From assembly GCF_000615445.1 (NCBI RefSeq), contig NZ_BALY01000017.1, forward strand, positions 1-38,922: a stretch of 38,922 nt of DNA, in the 5' to 3' direction. Source of the DNA: Lactobacillus hamsteri DSM 5661 = JCM 6256. GTDB lineage: Bacteria; Bacillota; Bacilli; Lactobacillales; Lactobacillaceae. The notes below the pieces were generated by a model. That model saw only the letters and a program-made list of their open reading frames with translations, was not told the origin of the DNA and made no database searches. Made by a program: the position numbers and the translations under genes. Below, piece after piece: positions 22,909 through 30,942 of this stretch. Position 1 is the first letter of the stretch; the number at the start of each line of letters is the position of its first letter.

Positions 22909-24126
22909 ATGCTTTTAATTCCAAGACCTTCTTATTTAAATTTTCTAAAATCATGGCAAGACAAGCAAGTAATTAAAGTAGTTTCCGGTGTTAGACGTTG
23001 TGGAAAATCCACTTTATTCACGATTTTTCAAAATCATCTTCTCAATCAAGGTATTCCAAAAGAGAATATTATTCAAATCAATCTTGAAACACCCGATTTT
23101 TTAGATTTTAGTACTTCAACTCAATTATATGAATACTTAAAACCGAAATTAAAAGTACATGGAATGAAATATGTTTTTATTGACGAAATACAACATATTA
23201 TTCATTTTGAAAAAATTGCTGATGCTTTAAACACATTAAATGACGTAGATCTCTATCTTACAGGATCTAATGGATATTTCATGTCAGGTGAATTAGGTAC
23301 TTTACTAACCGGCCGTTTTGTTGAATTAAAAATGTTGCCTCTATCATTTAAAGAATATGTAACTGGTTATAAAGAGATATACAAAGATCAAAATTTAAGC
23401 AACACACAAATGTATAATAATTATTTACGTTTTAGTTCCTTTCCCTTTACTCTCCAATTAAATAATAATCCAATTCAAGTAAGAGAATACCTAGAAGGAA
23501 TTTATACTTCTATTATTTATCGTGATGTAGAAGCCCGTCTAGGTAATTCTGATAAGTCTATTTTAGATAAAATAGTTCAATTTTTATTCGATAATATTGG
23601 AAATCAATTATCGATTAGAAAAATATCTAATACTTTAACCTCAAATGGTTTTAAAATCTCATCAAATACCGTTACTAAATATATAGATGCATTGCTAGAC
23701 AGCCTTATGATTTATCGTACTCCGCGCTATGATATTCATGGAAGATCATTATTAGCAAGCAATGAAAAGTATTATTTAGTTGATATTGGGTTAAGGTACC
23801 TTTTACTTCAAAGTAAGAAAGCTGATCGTGGACATATTTTAGAAAATATAGTTTATTTAGAACTTTTACGACGAAATTATAAGGTAACTGTTGGTAGTTT
23901 ACCCAATGGAGAAATTGATTTTGTGGCACAAAAAGGTGATGAACTTGAATATTATCAAGTTTCTGAAAGCGTTATTGATCCAAATACATTAAAAAGAGAA
24001 CTATCTCCTTTTGAAAAAATTAATGATCATTATCCAAAATATCTCTTAACTTTAGATGAAATTGGTGCAAACGATAATTTCGATGGTATTCAACAAAAAA
24101 ATGTAATTGATTGGTTACTAGAATAA
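22909..24126 (+). CDS. AAA_14/DUF4143-type ATPase
   Basis: 405 aa; AGGAGG 8 nt before ATG. Walker A GVRRCGKS at residues 27-34, Walker B KYVFIDEIQ about residues 88-96, sensor LTGSNGYFMSGELGT. Winged helix about 230-270 (SIRKISNTLTSNGFKISSNTV). C-terminal DUF4143 block GHILENIVYLELLRRNY...NGEIDFVAQKGDELEYYQV, a PD-(D/E)XK-like fold (E, D, xQV in place of the usual ExK). Single gene between convergent terminators. Distinct subfamily from the ATPases at 8131 and 35607 but same architecture. Three palindromes sit in front. Role unknown. Confidence 0.85.
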   Translation: MLLIPRPSYLNFLKSWQDKQVIKVVSGVRRCGKSTLFTIFQNHLLNQGIPKENIIQINLETPDFLDFSTSTQLYEYLKPKLKVHGMKYVFIDEIQHIIHFEKIADALNTLNDVDLYLTGSNGYFMSGELGTLLTGRFVELKMLPLSFKEYVTGYKEIYKDQNLSNTQMYNNYLRFSSFPFTLQLNNNPIQVREYLEGIYTSIIYRDVEARLGNSDKSILDKIVQFLFDNIGNQLSIRKISNTLTSNGFKISSNTVTKYIDALLDSLMIYRTPRYDIHGRSLLASNEKYYLVDIGLRYLLLQSKKADRGHILENIVYLELLRRNYKVTVGSLPNGEIDFVAQKGDELEYYQVSESVIDPNTLKRELSPFEKINDHYPKYLLTLDEIGANDNFDGIQQKNVIDWLLE

Positions 24127-24148
24127 TTAATGCTTTCAATAAATAAAA

Positions 24149-24182
24149 ATGATAGACTTCATTTTAATCAGAAGTCTATCAT
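24149..24182. terminator. Bidirectional terminator
   Basis: Stem ATGATAGACTTC / GAAGTCTATCAT with a 10-nt loop, followed by T runs on both strands. It ends the ATPase gene and the esterase remnant. Confidence 0.85.
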
Positions 24183-24185
24183 TTT

Positions 24186-25020
24186 TTATTTGTTTATTTC
24201 CTTTGCAATTAACTGCAACATATCTTCACTTTGATTACATGATCTTGACCGATCAAGAAAACCATGATCTATTCCTTTATATAGAACCTCTTCCACATTT
24301 TTACCCGCTTGGCGCAATTTCTTAGCAAAATATTTATTACTCTGCAAATAATAATCAAACTCTGCTTCAATCATAGTAATATCTGGAAAATCACTAAAAT
24401 CATGGGCATAAACCGGACTAATTAACGGATTTTCAACACTATCATTACCAGGATAAAGCAAACGAATCACGTTATTAACATAGATAAATTTATTAAGTCG
24501 TGCACGAATGAATTTTTCTTCGCTTGGATCCATATCATAATCCGAATACTGCCAATGATACATCGTCTTATTCGTGTCGGTAATGTCCAATGCTGCGTAC
24601 ATTGGAAAAAGTTTACGAATTTGATGCTTTTTATCAGTTAATCCGCATGCAACGCAAAGTTCACCACCTGCACTATCTCCTGTCATGTAAACTTGCGAAT
24701 CTATAAAACTGATTTTGCTTTGATGATTCATAATCCATTCAAGAAACTCTTTAATATCAAGATAAGCACCTGGAAATGGGGTTTCTGGAGCCAAACGATA
24801 AGATAACGGTAAAATTATCAATATTGGCTAAATATCAGCATTCACAATTAAAGTTATCAAAAGTTCCCGCGTAACCATGAATAAAAATCAAGCATTTACC
24901 GTTGGGGGGTTCAGGCGTATAAATTCTGGTCGGCATAGCACGATTAACCAAAGGAATCAATATATATTCTTCCTTAACTGGTAAGTTATCTGTTTTAATT
25001 TTCGGATATTCGCCACGCAT
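24186..25020 (-). pseudogene. Decayed alpha/beta hydrolase (HSL-type esterase)
   Basis: Pieces of one enzyme in two frames. The first (25020 down) reads MRGEYPKIKTDNLPVKEEYI, then CLIFIHGYAG, where the oxyanion HGGG is reduced to HGYAG, and ends at a TGA after FNCEC. The second, from about 24821, carries PLSYRLAPETPFPGAY, TGDSAGGEL (nucleophile Ser), IEAEFDYY (Asp) and GIDHGFLDR (His), so the catalytic triad remains. The stop, the frame change at about 24800-24830 and the lost glycines indicate a true pseudogene rather than a single sequencing error. An intact relative lies at 28618-29514. Confidence 0.75.
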
Positions 25021-25040
25021 AGATTTAAAATTAATATTTT

Positions 25041-25160
25041 CTATGTAACAGGATGTTCGATATTCTTCTCATCGTAAAGATTGTCAGGATCTAATCTTGC
25101 TTTGACTTTCGGATCAAGTAATCCTTTTTTATTACCATAAATCGTATTCTTAATAATCAT
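25041..25160 (-). CDS. 39-aa open frame with good ribosome site, possible relic
   Basis: ATG at 25160-25158 with AAAGGAG 8 nt upstream; stop TAG at 25043-25041. It begins 12 nt after the GNAT stop, so it would be co-translated with it. The sequence has GLLDPKVKARLDPDNLYDEK, vaguely like the last residues of FAD-linked oxidases, so it may be a tail left after a deletion. No family recognised. Confidence 0.35.
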   Translation of the reverse strand: MIIKNTIYGNKKGLLDPKVKARLDPDNLYDEKNIEHPVT

Positions 25161-25172
25161 GAATTGACTCCT

Positions 25173-25601
25173 TTACAAGTTATTTTTCCATTCCATACTA
25201 TATTCCCTTCCATTAGTATCTTGGTCAATATCTATCATAGAAATCTTCATCCCTTGCGCAATATAAAAACTAACCGCCCTTTTATTTTTTTCGTAAACAT
25301 GCAGACTGAAATTATCATAATTCTGCTTAATATAAGCTAGCAATTTTGTTCCAACCCCATGTCCGCGATACTTTTCATCAACAAATATCCCAGCTAAATA
25401 ATGATCAATCATCCCGACAAAACCTAAAATTTTGTCATTATCTTCGTAAGCAAAAACATTTGCTTGTAAAAGCGCATTTCTCACTTCATCATAATGATTT
25501 TGCCAATATGAAGCTGGAACAAAATCATGCGTGTCAAGATTACTATCCAACCAGATTTTCATTAAACGATTTAAATCTTTTTTATTTGCCTTCCTAATCA
25601 T
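25173..25601 (-). CDS. GNAT-family N-acetyltransferase
   Basis: 142 aa from the ATG at 25601, preceded by GGAGGG; the open frame extends upstream without a ribosome site. The acetyl-CoA loop is clear: YLAGIFVDEKYRGHGVGTKLL, with R-G-H-G-V-G as the Q/RxxGxG/A motif, and the C-terminal NKRAVSFYIAQGM. Substrate unknown. Divergent from the sirtuin operon; the shared intergenic region holds dyads of the same motif on both sides. Confidence 0.88.
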   Translation of the reverse strand: MIRKANKKDLNRLMKIWLDSNLDTHDFVPASYWQNHYDEVRNALLQANVFAYEDNDKILGFVGMIDHYLAGIFVDEKYRGHGVGTKLLAYIKQNYDNFSLHVYEKNKRAVSFYIAQGMKISMIDIDQDTNGREYSMEWKNNL

Positions 25602-25614
25602 CTTTCCCTCCAAA

Positions 25615-25725
25615 AGTTCATTACACATTTCTAAAAAGTGTAGTGAACTATACAATTTGTAAAAAACTGCTCTTAATTACTTTTGCTTTTTAAATTATTC
25701 TTTTTTCATAAAGTTCACTACAGTG
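25615..25725. promoter_or_regulatory. Dyads between GNAT gene and sirtuin operon
   Basis: Site A: AGTTCATTACAC (25615-25626) and GTGTAGTGAACT (25638-25649), one mismatch, 11-bp centre, overlapping the start of the GNAT transcript. Site B: AGTTCACTACA (25712-25722) overlapping CACTACAGTG (25716-25725), before the sirtuin gene. The shared core TGTAGTGAACT suggests one regulator for both directions; the TetR gene in the sirtuin operon is the obvious candidate. Confidence 0.55.
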
Positions 25726-25764
25726 TGTCTTTAATTAAACATAATATCAAGAAAAGAGAATAAA

Positions 25765-26625
25765 ATGGATAAAATTCAAGAATTAATCAACCAAGTAAAT
25801 CAAGCTGATGCCATTTTAGTCGGTGCTGGCTCAGGGATGTCTAACGCGGCTGGCATGAATTTTTGGTATGAAGCTAGTCCGCTTTTTATGAAACACCTTA
25901 AATACTATTATGATAAATACTATTTCAACGGTATTTTCAATGGTTTCTATACCCGTTTTGATTCCTTAGAAGAAAAATGGGCGTTTCAACTAATCGCATG
26001 GGATATGATTTTTAATATTCCACCACAAAAACCTACTTACACTTACCTCAAAACCTTGCTTCAAAATAAACCCACTCATATTATTACCACAAACCAAGAT
26101 GGTCTTTTTAAACGTTACTACCCTGACGATCAAATTAGTGAAATTCAAGGTTCCTGGTATTTCATGCAAAGTAAAGATACCAGCAATGATAAGAATTTAT
26201 ACGATGCCAAAGAAATAGTCACTGATCTTTTGTCTAAAATTAAGGATCACCGTTTAGATAAAAAATACATTCCTACAAGTCCGATTAATGGTTCAACGTT
26301 ACAAGTTTGGGCCCGTGGTCCCGAATTTCTTGAAGACAACCGCTACTACGAAGAATACCAAAAGGTTAATAAATTCTTAGCCAAGTATCGTGGTAAAAAG
26401 ATTCTTTTCCTTGAAATGGGTGTTGGCCGCATGACGCCAATGTTTATCCAAGAACCATTCTGGGAAATGACTAAATATATGAAAAATTCTTTCTATATTA
26501 ATATCAATCCTAAAGATGCCCTAACTAATCCGGTAATCAAGGATCGTTCCTTATTAATTGGCGATGATATCAATGAAGTTTTAAAACAAGCAGCTGAGAG
26601 AGTTGGAGGAAATAATAATGACTAA
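25765..26625 (+). CDS. Sirtuin-like protein (class-M type) without catalytic His
   Basis: 286 aa. NAD-binding GAGSGMSNAAGM at residues 20-31, TTNQDGLF at 108-115 (position of TQNxD), and EIQGSW at 126-131, with Gln128 where Sir2 deacylases have the catalytic His. The C-terminal LFLEMGVGRMTPMF and IKDRSLLIGDD match the SirTM class of protein ADP-ribosylating sirtuins, which, to my recollection, also have Gln there. The zinc-binding Cys are gone (SKDTSND and YIPTSPINGS sit in their place). It is first in an operon with a second sirtuin gene (8-nt overlap) and a TetR gene. Confidence 0.75.
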   Translation: MDKIQELINQVNQADAILVGAGSGMSNAAGMNFWYEASPLFMKHLKYYYDKYYFNGIFNGFYTRFDSLEEKWAFQLIAWDMIFNIPPQKPTYTYLKTLLQNKPTHIITTNQDGLFKRYYPDDQISEIQGSWYFMQSKDTSNDKNLYDAKEIVTDLLSKIKDHRLDKKYIPTSPINGSTLQVWARGPEFLEDNRYYEEYQKVNKFLAKYRGKKILFLEMGVGRMTPMFIQEPFWEMTKYMKNSFYININPKDALTNPVIKDRSLLIGDDINEVLKQAAERVGGNNND

Positions 26626-27950
26626 AAAAGCAGTTAAATTAGCCCACGAATGGCTCGAAAATGCGGATGCAATTTTAGTAACCGCCAGCAATGGCTTTTC
26701 TATTTCTGAAGGTTACAATTTATTTGCTAACGACAAAAAATTACGCGAGGTTATCGGTGAAGATATCGTTGAAAAATATCACTTGCCTAATTTAATTATG
26801 GCCGGTAATTTTCAATATCCATCCCCAGTTGAACATTGGCGCGTTTTAGCCAGAATTGGCGAATATTACTTTAACAATTATGAAGAATCGCCTTACATGT
26901 CTGATTTAAAAGAAATTATTGGCAATAAGCCTACTTCATTTGGACATCAAACACTGAGCACCACTTTGATCTTGCGGGTTTACACAACACTTTGGAAGTT
27001 GAAGGAAATTCTCTTGAAGCCGTCTGTAGCAAGCATCCCGATGAGCACGGCATCTTTCCATTAAGTTCCAAGATTCATGAAATCTACGAAAAGGATCAAG
27101 CTGGTACTTTAACTGAAGACGACTTGCCAGTTTGTGACAAATGTGGTGCACCATTAGAACCAAACATTATCGGTGACGATTTTCAAATTAACAAAGAACG
27201 CCTCAACAAATTCCAAGAATTTATTGAAAAATATGAAGACAAAAATTTACTTGTTCTTGAACTTGGTATTGGTCCCCGCAATCAAATGATCAAGCACCTA
27301 GCATGCAGCTTGTCGCCGCTGACAAAAATAGTCATTACATCACGATCAATAAAGGCGAACTCCTTATTCCTGACCAAATTAAAGATCGTTCTATCGGCTT
27401 TTCTTCCTCCATTGGCCTCGCTTTTAAGGAATTATTGACGGGCAAAAGTAATGGTTCAACTACAGTCGGCCCTGAAAAAGTAAAACCAAAGCCAGAACTT
27501 TCTCCAGAAGAAAAGGCCAAGCAAGAAGAAGAAATGCAGATTTTCTATCCAAATTACATGGTAGATACTCCTACTCGTCCAGGAACTTTCCCAATGTACT
27601 TGACCATCGACAAAGATCATCCTTCTCATCTTCACACAGTCGAATATGGTCAATCATGGATGTACAATTATGGTGATGCCGCAATTGCCCATTGCTTTAC
27701 TCAAGAAGGTCAATACTATCAAGTTAAACTTGGCCTTAACAAAGAAAACGGCGAAGTTCATGGTTTTTACACTGATCCTGGAACTTTCGTAGCTATCGAA
27801 TCATCCGACAGCAACGGCGTGGGCTTTTCTCAAATCAGCACAGATATTCCAACCAATGCTAATGGCGCAATCATGGTTCCTCGTCTTGATAAATTCTTGC
27901 AACTTTTCCCAGATCAGAGAGAATTAATCGAACGTTTAGCAGTTAAATAA
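26618..27950 (+). pseudogene. Second sirtuin-like gene, broken by two frameshifts
   Basis: ATG at 26618 after GGAGG; restored length about 440 aa. Frame 1 carries ADAILVTASNGFSISEGY and ends its sense after IIGNKP; frame 2 continues FIWTSNTEHHFDLAGL, VEGNSLEAVCSKH, then PVCDKCGAPLE (zinc Cys present), LLVLELGIGPRNQMIK; frame 3 continues MQLVAADKNSHYITINKG. The breaks are at about 26930-26933 (one T lost, cct-ac for cctt-ac) and about 27294 (one G lost, aagcac for aaggcac). The catalytic His position is Glu (VEGN). Beyond the sirtuin fold it has about 130 extra residues (QIFYPNYMVDTPTRPG...). Both lesions are single-base losses in two-base runs, so assembly error must be excluded. Confidence 0.8.
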
Positions 27951-27984
27951 ACTTCTATGTATAATTGCATTAAGGAGTTTATTT

Positions 27985-28590
27985 ATGGCAGAAATTAAAA
28001 AAAGAAAAACCGATCGTCGAACAATTTATACAATCCAACTAATTAAAGATGCATTTTTAGATTTAGTCAAAATTGAAGGTTACAATAAAATCTCGATTGC
28101 AAAATTATGTCGTCAGGCGGAAATTACAAGGTCAACATTTTATTTGCATTACAATACCATCACCGATGTTTTAAATGATGTCCTTGATGACGCAATTTTA
28201 AGCACTGACTTAACTAGCAATCCGGCTCCTACTAATGAAGAACTTTCATTTGATTATCTCAAAAAGAATGAATCATTGCTCCCTGCTTGCCAGCGTGTCG
28301 GTGATTCCGAAAAGTATCAGCTGTTGCTACTTGATCCTGATTTAAGTGAGTATATCATCGGCCGAATTATGGCGCATGAGCGCAATTACGTCATTCCTTC
28401 AATCATGAAAAAGGCTGGCTTGAGTCAAGAAGATACAGAAACCTTATTTTTATATATCATTCATGGTTCCTTCGCCGTAAACCGTGCGCACCATTTTATC
28501 AAAGACAAGAAATGGGCACACGATGTGCAATTGCTCAATCGTTTTACTGAAGCGGGATATAAATATTTAAAAAATGATCAATCTAAGTAG
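27985..28590 (+). CDS. TetR-family regulator
   Basis: 201 aa. N-terminal helix-turn-helix KDAFLDLVKIEGYNKISIAKLCRQAEITRSTFYLHYNTI is the TetR signature; the ligand-binding C-terminal part is helical, of the TetR_C type found in lactobacilli. Ribosome site AAGGAG. It lies 35 nt after the sirtuin pair on the same strand and probably controls that operon and perhaps the divergent GNAT gene through the dyads at 25615-25725. Confidence 0.88.
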   Translation: MAEIKKRKTDRRTIYTIQLIKDAFLDLVKIEGYNKISIAKLCRQAEITRSTFYLHYNTITDVLNDVLDDAILSTDLTSNPAPTNEELSFDYLKKNESLLPACQRVGDSEKYQLLLLDPDLSEYIIGRIMAHERNYVIPSIMKKAGLSQEDTETLFLYIIHGSFAVNRAHHFIKDKKWAHDVQLLNRFTEAGYKYLKNDQSK

Positions 28591-28605
28591 GCTGATCATT
28601 TTTGT
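28572..28605 (+). terminator. Terminator of the sirtuin-tetR unit
   Basis: Stem AAATGATCA / TGATCATTT with T run on the plus strand, overlapping the last codons of tetR. Confidence 0.7.
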
Positions 28606-28617
28606 TCATTATGAATT

Positions 28618-29514
28618 TCATTTAACCATGTGCTTTCTAAAGAATTCCGCTTCTTCGTCGTTAGCTTCTTTAGCCAAATCATCTTTTTGATTAATTAAGA
28701 AAACGTGCGATTCGGAATGTTTTTCATCACCCCATGATTTTTGAATAACTTCAACGCCTTTAGCTCTCAAAAAGCCGTCTAAACGAACCGCGCAATCATG
28801 AATAAAATCCCGATTTGCGGTACTAATAAAGGTTGGTAAAAAGGCCTTTGTGATGTATTTTTCAACATTAAGCAAATCCCTTTTACCTTCATCGGCCATA
28901 ATTTCTGGCTTAAAATAGGCAGTCGTCATATCCATAATCATTCCTGGATCAAGCATAAAAGTTGCTGGACTATTCAGAGCTACAGCTCTAAATTTTAAAT
29001 CAGTTAATTCGTAGCCAAACTTTTGACGATATTCTGGATTAGTCAAAATAGCCGTGTATTGTTCTGCCATTTGACCACCGGCTGAATCTCCAATTAAAAA
29101 GACATTGTTTTTGTCTAAATTGTATTCATCGGCATGATCAGCTACCCAGTGAACATATTCATTAACTTGATCGAGTTCCTCTGGAAAAGTGGCTTCAGGT
29201 CCCAATTTATAGTTAGGGTTTACAAATGCAAAACCACGCTTGGCCATTCCTAAGCCATAAAATTGATAGGTTTCTTTTGTACCATAAATCCAGCCGCCAC
29301 CGTGGATTTGGATAATTACTGGCAACTTATCTTCAACGTTCTTTGGTAAATATAAATCCAGTAAATTCCATTTGGGATCTTCACCATATTGAATATCGTC
29401 GATTCTTTTTACTTCTGGAATATCATGTGGCAAACCGCTATCTCGCCTATCATCATTTTCTTTGCAACCGGCTCGCCATTCTTCAACAGCTTCTAAAGTT
29501 TTTTTATCAATCAT
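28618..29514 (-). CDS. Alpha/beta hydrolase, esterase/lipase
   Basis: 298 aa. Oxyanion loop QIHGGGWIYG about residues 69-78, nucleophile elbow LIGDSAGGQMAEQ, Asp in STANRDF, and His in KHSESHVFLIN complete the triad. BD-FAE/HSL-type carboxylesterase; no signal peptide, so cytosolic. No intact ribosome site is obvious beyond GGAAGAAT. A cre-like box lies 17 bp upstream. It is an intact relative of the decayed gene at 24186. Confidence 0.88.
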   Translation of the reverse strand: MIDKKTLEAVEEWRAGCKENDDRRDSGLPHDIPEVKRIDDIQYGEDPKWNLLDLYLPKNVEDKLPVIIQIHGGGWIYGTKETYQFYGLGMAKRGFAFVNPNYKLGPEATFPEELDQVNEYVHWVADHADEYNLDKNNVFLIGDSAGGQMAEQYTAILTNPEYRQKFGYELTDLKFRAVALNSPATFMLDPGMIMDMTTAYFKPEIMADEGKRDLLNVEKYITKAFLPTFISTANRDFIHDCAVRLDGFLRAKGVEVIQKSWGDEKHSESHVFLINQKDDLAKEANDEEAEFFRKHMVK

Positions 29515-29531
29515 ATTTATTCTTCCTTTTC

Positions 29532-29545
29532 AGAATGCGCTTACA
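29532..29545 (-). promoter_or_regulatory. cre-like site upstream of the esterase gene
   Basis: TGTAAGCGCATTCT on the minus strand matches the cre consensus at 12 of 14 positions, 17 bp before the start codon. Confidence 0.4.
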
Positions 29546-29646
29546 TAATAAATTCTATATTTTTCTGACTGTTTTAACAAGGAAAAATAATCATCCTCTT
29601 CCCCCATCAAAGGGTATAATAGAAAGCATCTTTGGGAGGAGATTAA

Positions 29647-30885
29647 ATGGATTTTGATATTTTACATTGGAATAAAAAAATCTGGCAAAATATTCTAAAT
29701 GTTGAAATAGTTTATGCGGCCATCATTTATTTGATTTTAGGCGCTACACAAGCTCATTCGGAATTTTTTACAGCTGGATTATTGTTAATTATCTTAGCAC
29801 TCAATCGTTTTCAAGATAAAAATCAAACCTTGAAATACTGCGCTGTTTGGGGAAATATTATTATTTTACCCTATGAATTTTGTTCGGTTTGGTCGATCAC
29901 TGGCAACTTTTTACTATTTAAATTACCAATTATCGCACCATTAACTATTTTGATTTTATGGCTCTTTTGGCTAGTCTTGCTCGTTCCAATTGTCATGACT
30001 TCAGCAGACTATATTAAAAATTGGTTCTTGCGTTTAATTGCCTTTAGTTTTTTAGACTGCCAATATGGCATGGATATTGCATTGCAGATTAAACATTTAC
30101 CATTTTTCCATACATTTAATGATCAAGGCGTAGTTTCTGCTTTTGCATTACTTATTTTGGCATGTTTCTTAGGTTACAGTTGGGGCTATCGTTTCAATCC
30201 GAACTTAAAATTTGTTCCAAGCCGTAAGTTCAAATGGAGCGTTTTTATCGCTTTAATTGTTTTGCTTATAATCGATGTTTGGTGGAATGATTTTGGTGGC
30301 AATGGCGATAATTTGCTTTCAATTTTATTTTCTAGTTATGTCGATTTACAAGCTAAGTACTTTACATTACCTAACTTTACTTCAGCTTTAGAGCCTGGCA
30401 TTCTTGAGGAAGCCGAACGTTACATTTGGATGATCATTTTACTTGCCGGCTTTAATCAATTTAAAGAATGGCGCGTGCCAATTGTCGTATATGGTTCAAC
30501 ATTACTTTTTGCTTTAAGTCATTTAAGCAATGTTGGCGTGAATGGTCAAACATTTTTAGCAACGATCAGCCAAGTAATTGCAGTAAGTGGCGCAATGATT
30601 TGGGCAGTTGCTTATCTTTACACAGGTAAATTATGGATTACAATGATTGCACACTTCTTTACTGATTACTTAATCAACTTGCAATCTGGCTGGGCTTCAT
30701 CATCTACTTGGAGTGGAAGCTTCGCGGATTGGGCAACAACTTTTATCCCATTAATTTTTGGATTAGCCGTAACAATTTGGATGATGTATGGCGATCGCCG
30801 ACAAGTTATGGAAGAAAATGCGGATCGTTTACTTAATATGAATAGTTATCAGACTCTCACCATGTTAGATGTCATGGCAAGATAG
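29647..30885 (+). CDS. CPBP/Abi-like membrane protein
   Basis: 412 aa with about 10 hydrophobic segments. C-terminal half shows the CPBP-family pattern: ILEEAERYIW (motif 1, but spacing is EExxR, not the usual EExxxR), LLFALSHLSNV (FxxxH), and IAHFFTDYLIN (HxxxD/N). Members include intramembrane proteases and bacteriocin-immunity proteins; activity is uncertain given motif 1. GGGAGGAG precedes the ATG and a TATAAT -10 lies at 29615-29620. No bacteriocin gene is adjacent. Confidence 0.75.
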   Translation: MDFDILHWNKKIWQNILNVEIVYAAIIYLILGATQAHSEFFTAGLLLIILALNRFQDKNQTLKYCAVWGNIIILPYEFCSVWSITGNFLLFKLPIIAPLTILILWLFWLVLLVPIVMTSADYIKNWFLRLIAFSFLDCQYGMDIALQIKHLPFFHTFNDQGVVSAFALLILACFLGYSWGYRFNPNLKFVPSRKFKWSVFIALIVLLIIDVWWNDFGGNGDNLLSILFSSYVDLQAKYFTLPNFTSALEPGILEEAERYIWMIILLAGFNQFKEWRVPIVVYGSTLLFALSHLSNVGVNGQTFLATISQVIAVSGAMIWAVAYLYTGKLWITMIAHFFTDYLINLQSGWASSSTWSGSFADWATTFIPLIFGLAVTIWMMYGDRRQVMEENADRLLNMNSYQTLTMLDVMAR

Positions 30886-30888
30886 AAA

Positions 30889-30918
30889 AAAGACTTGAGA
30901 TTTTCTCAAGCCTTTTTT
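30889..30918. terminator. Bidirectional terminator between convergent genes
   Basis: Stem AAGACTTGAGA / TCTCAAGCCTT with a 3-4 nt loop, T runs on both strands; serves the CPBP gene and the mucus-binding gene. Confidence 0.85.
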
Positions 30919-30942
30919 GGTTATTATCTATAAAAAATAATA

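Noticed and set aside
22137-24126. Classical restriction or abortive-infection operon around the DUF4143 ATPase
   Set aside because: The gene stands alone between terminators; no methylase, specificity subunit or partner is adjacent.
26936-27163. Minus-strand frame opposite the second sirtuin gene
   Set aside because: Shadow of the conserved plus-strand coding sequence, which keeps its sense across frames.
29647-30885. Bacteriocin locus suggested by an Abi/CPBP gene
   Set aside because: No double-glycine leader peptide, histidine kinase or transporter gene nearby.
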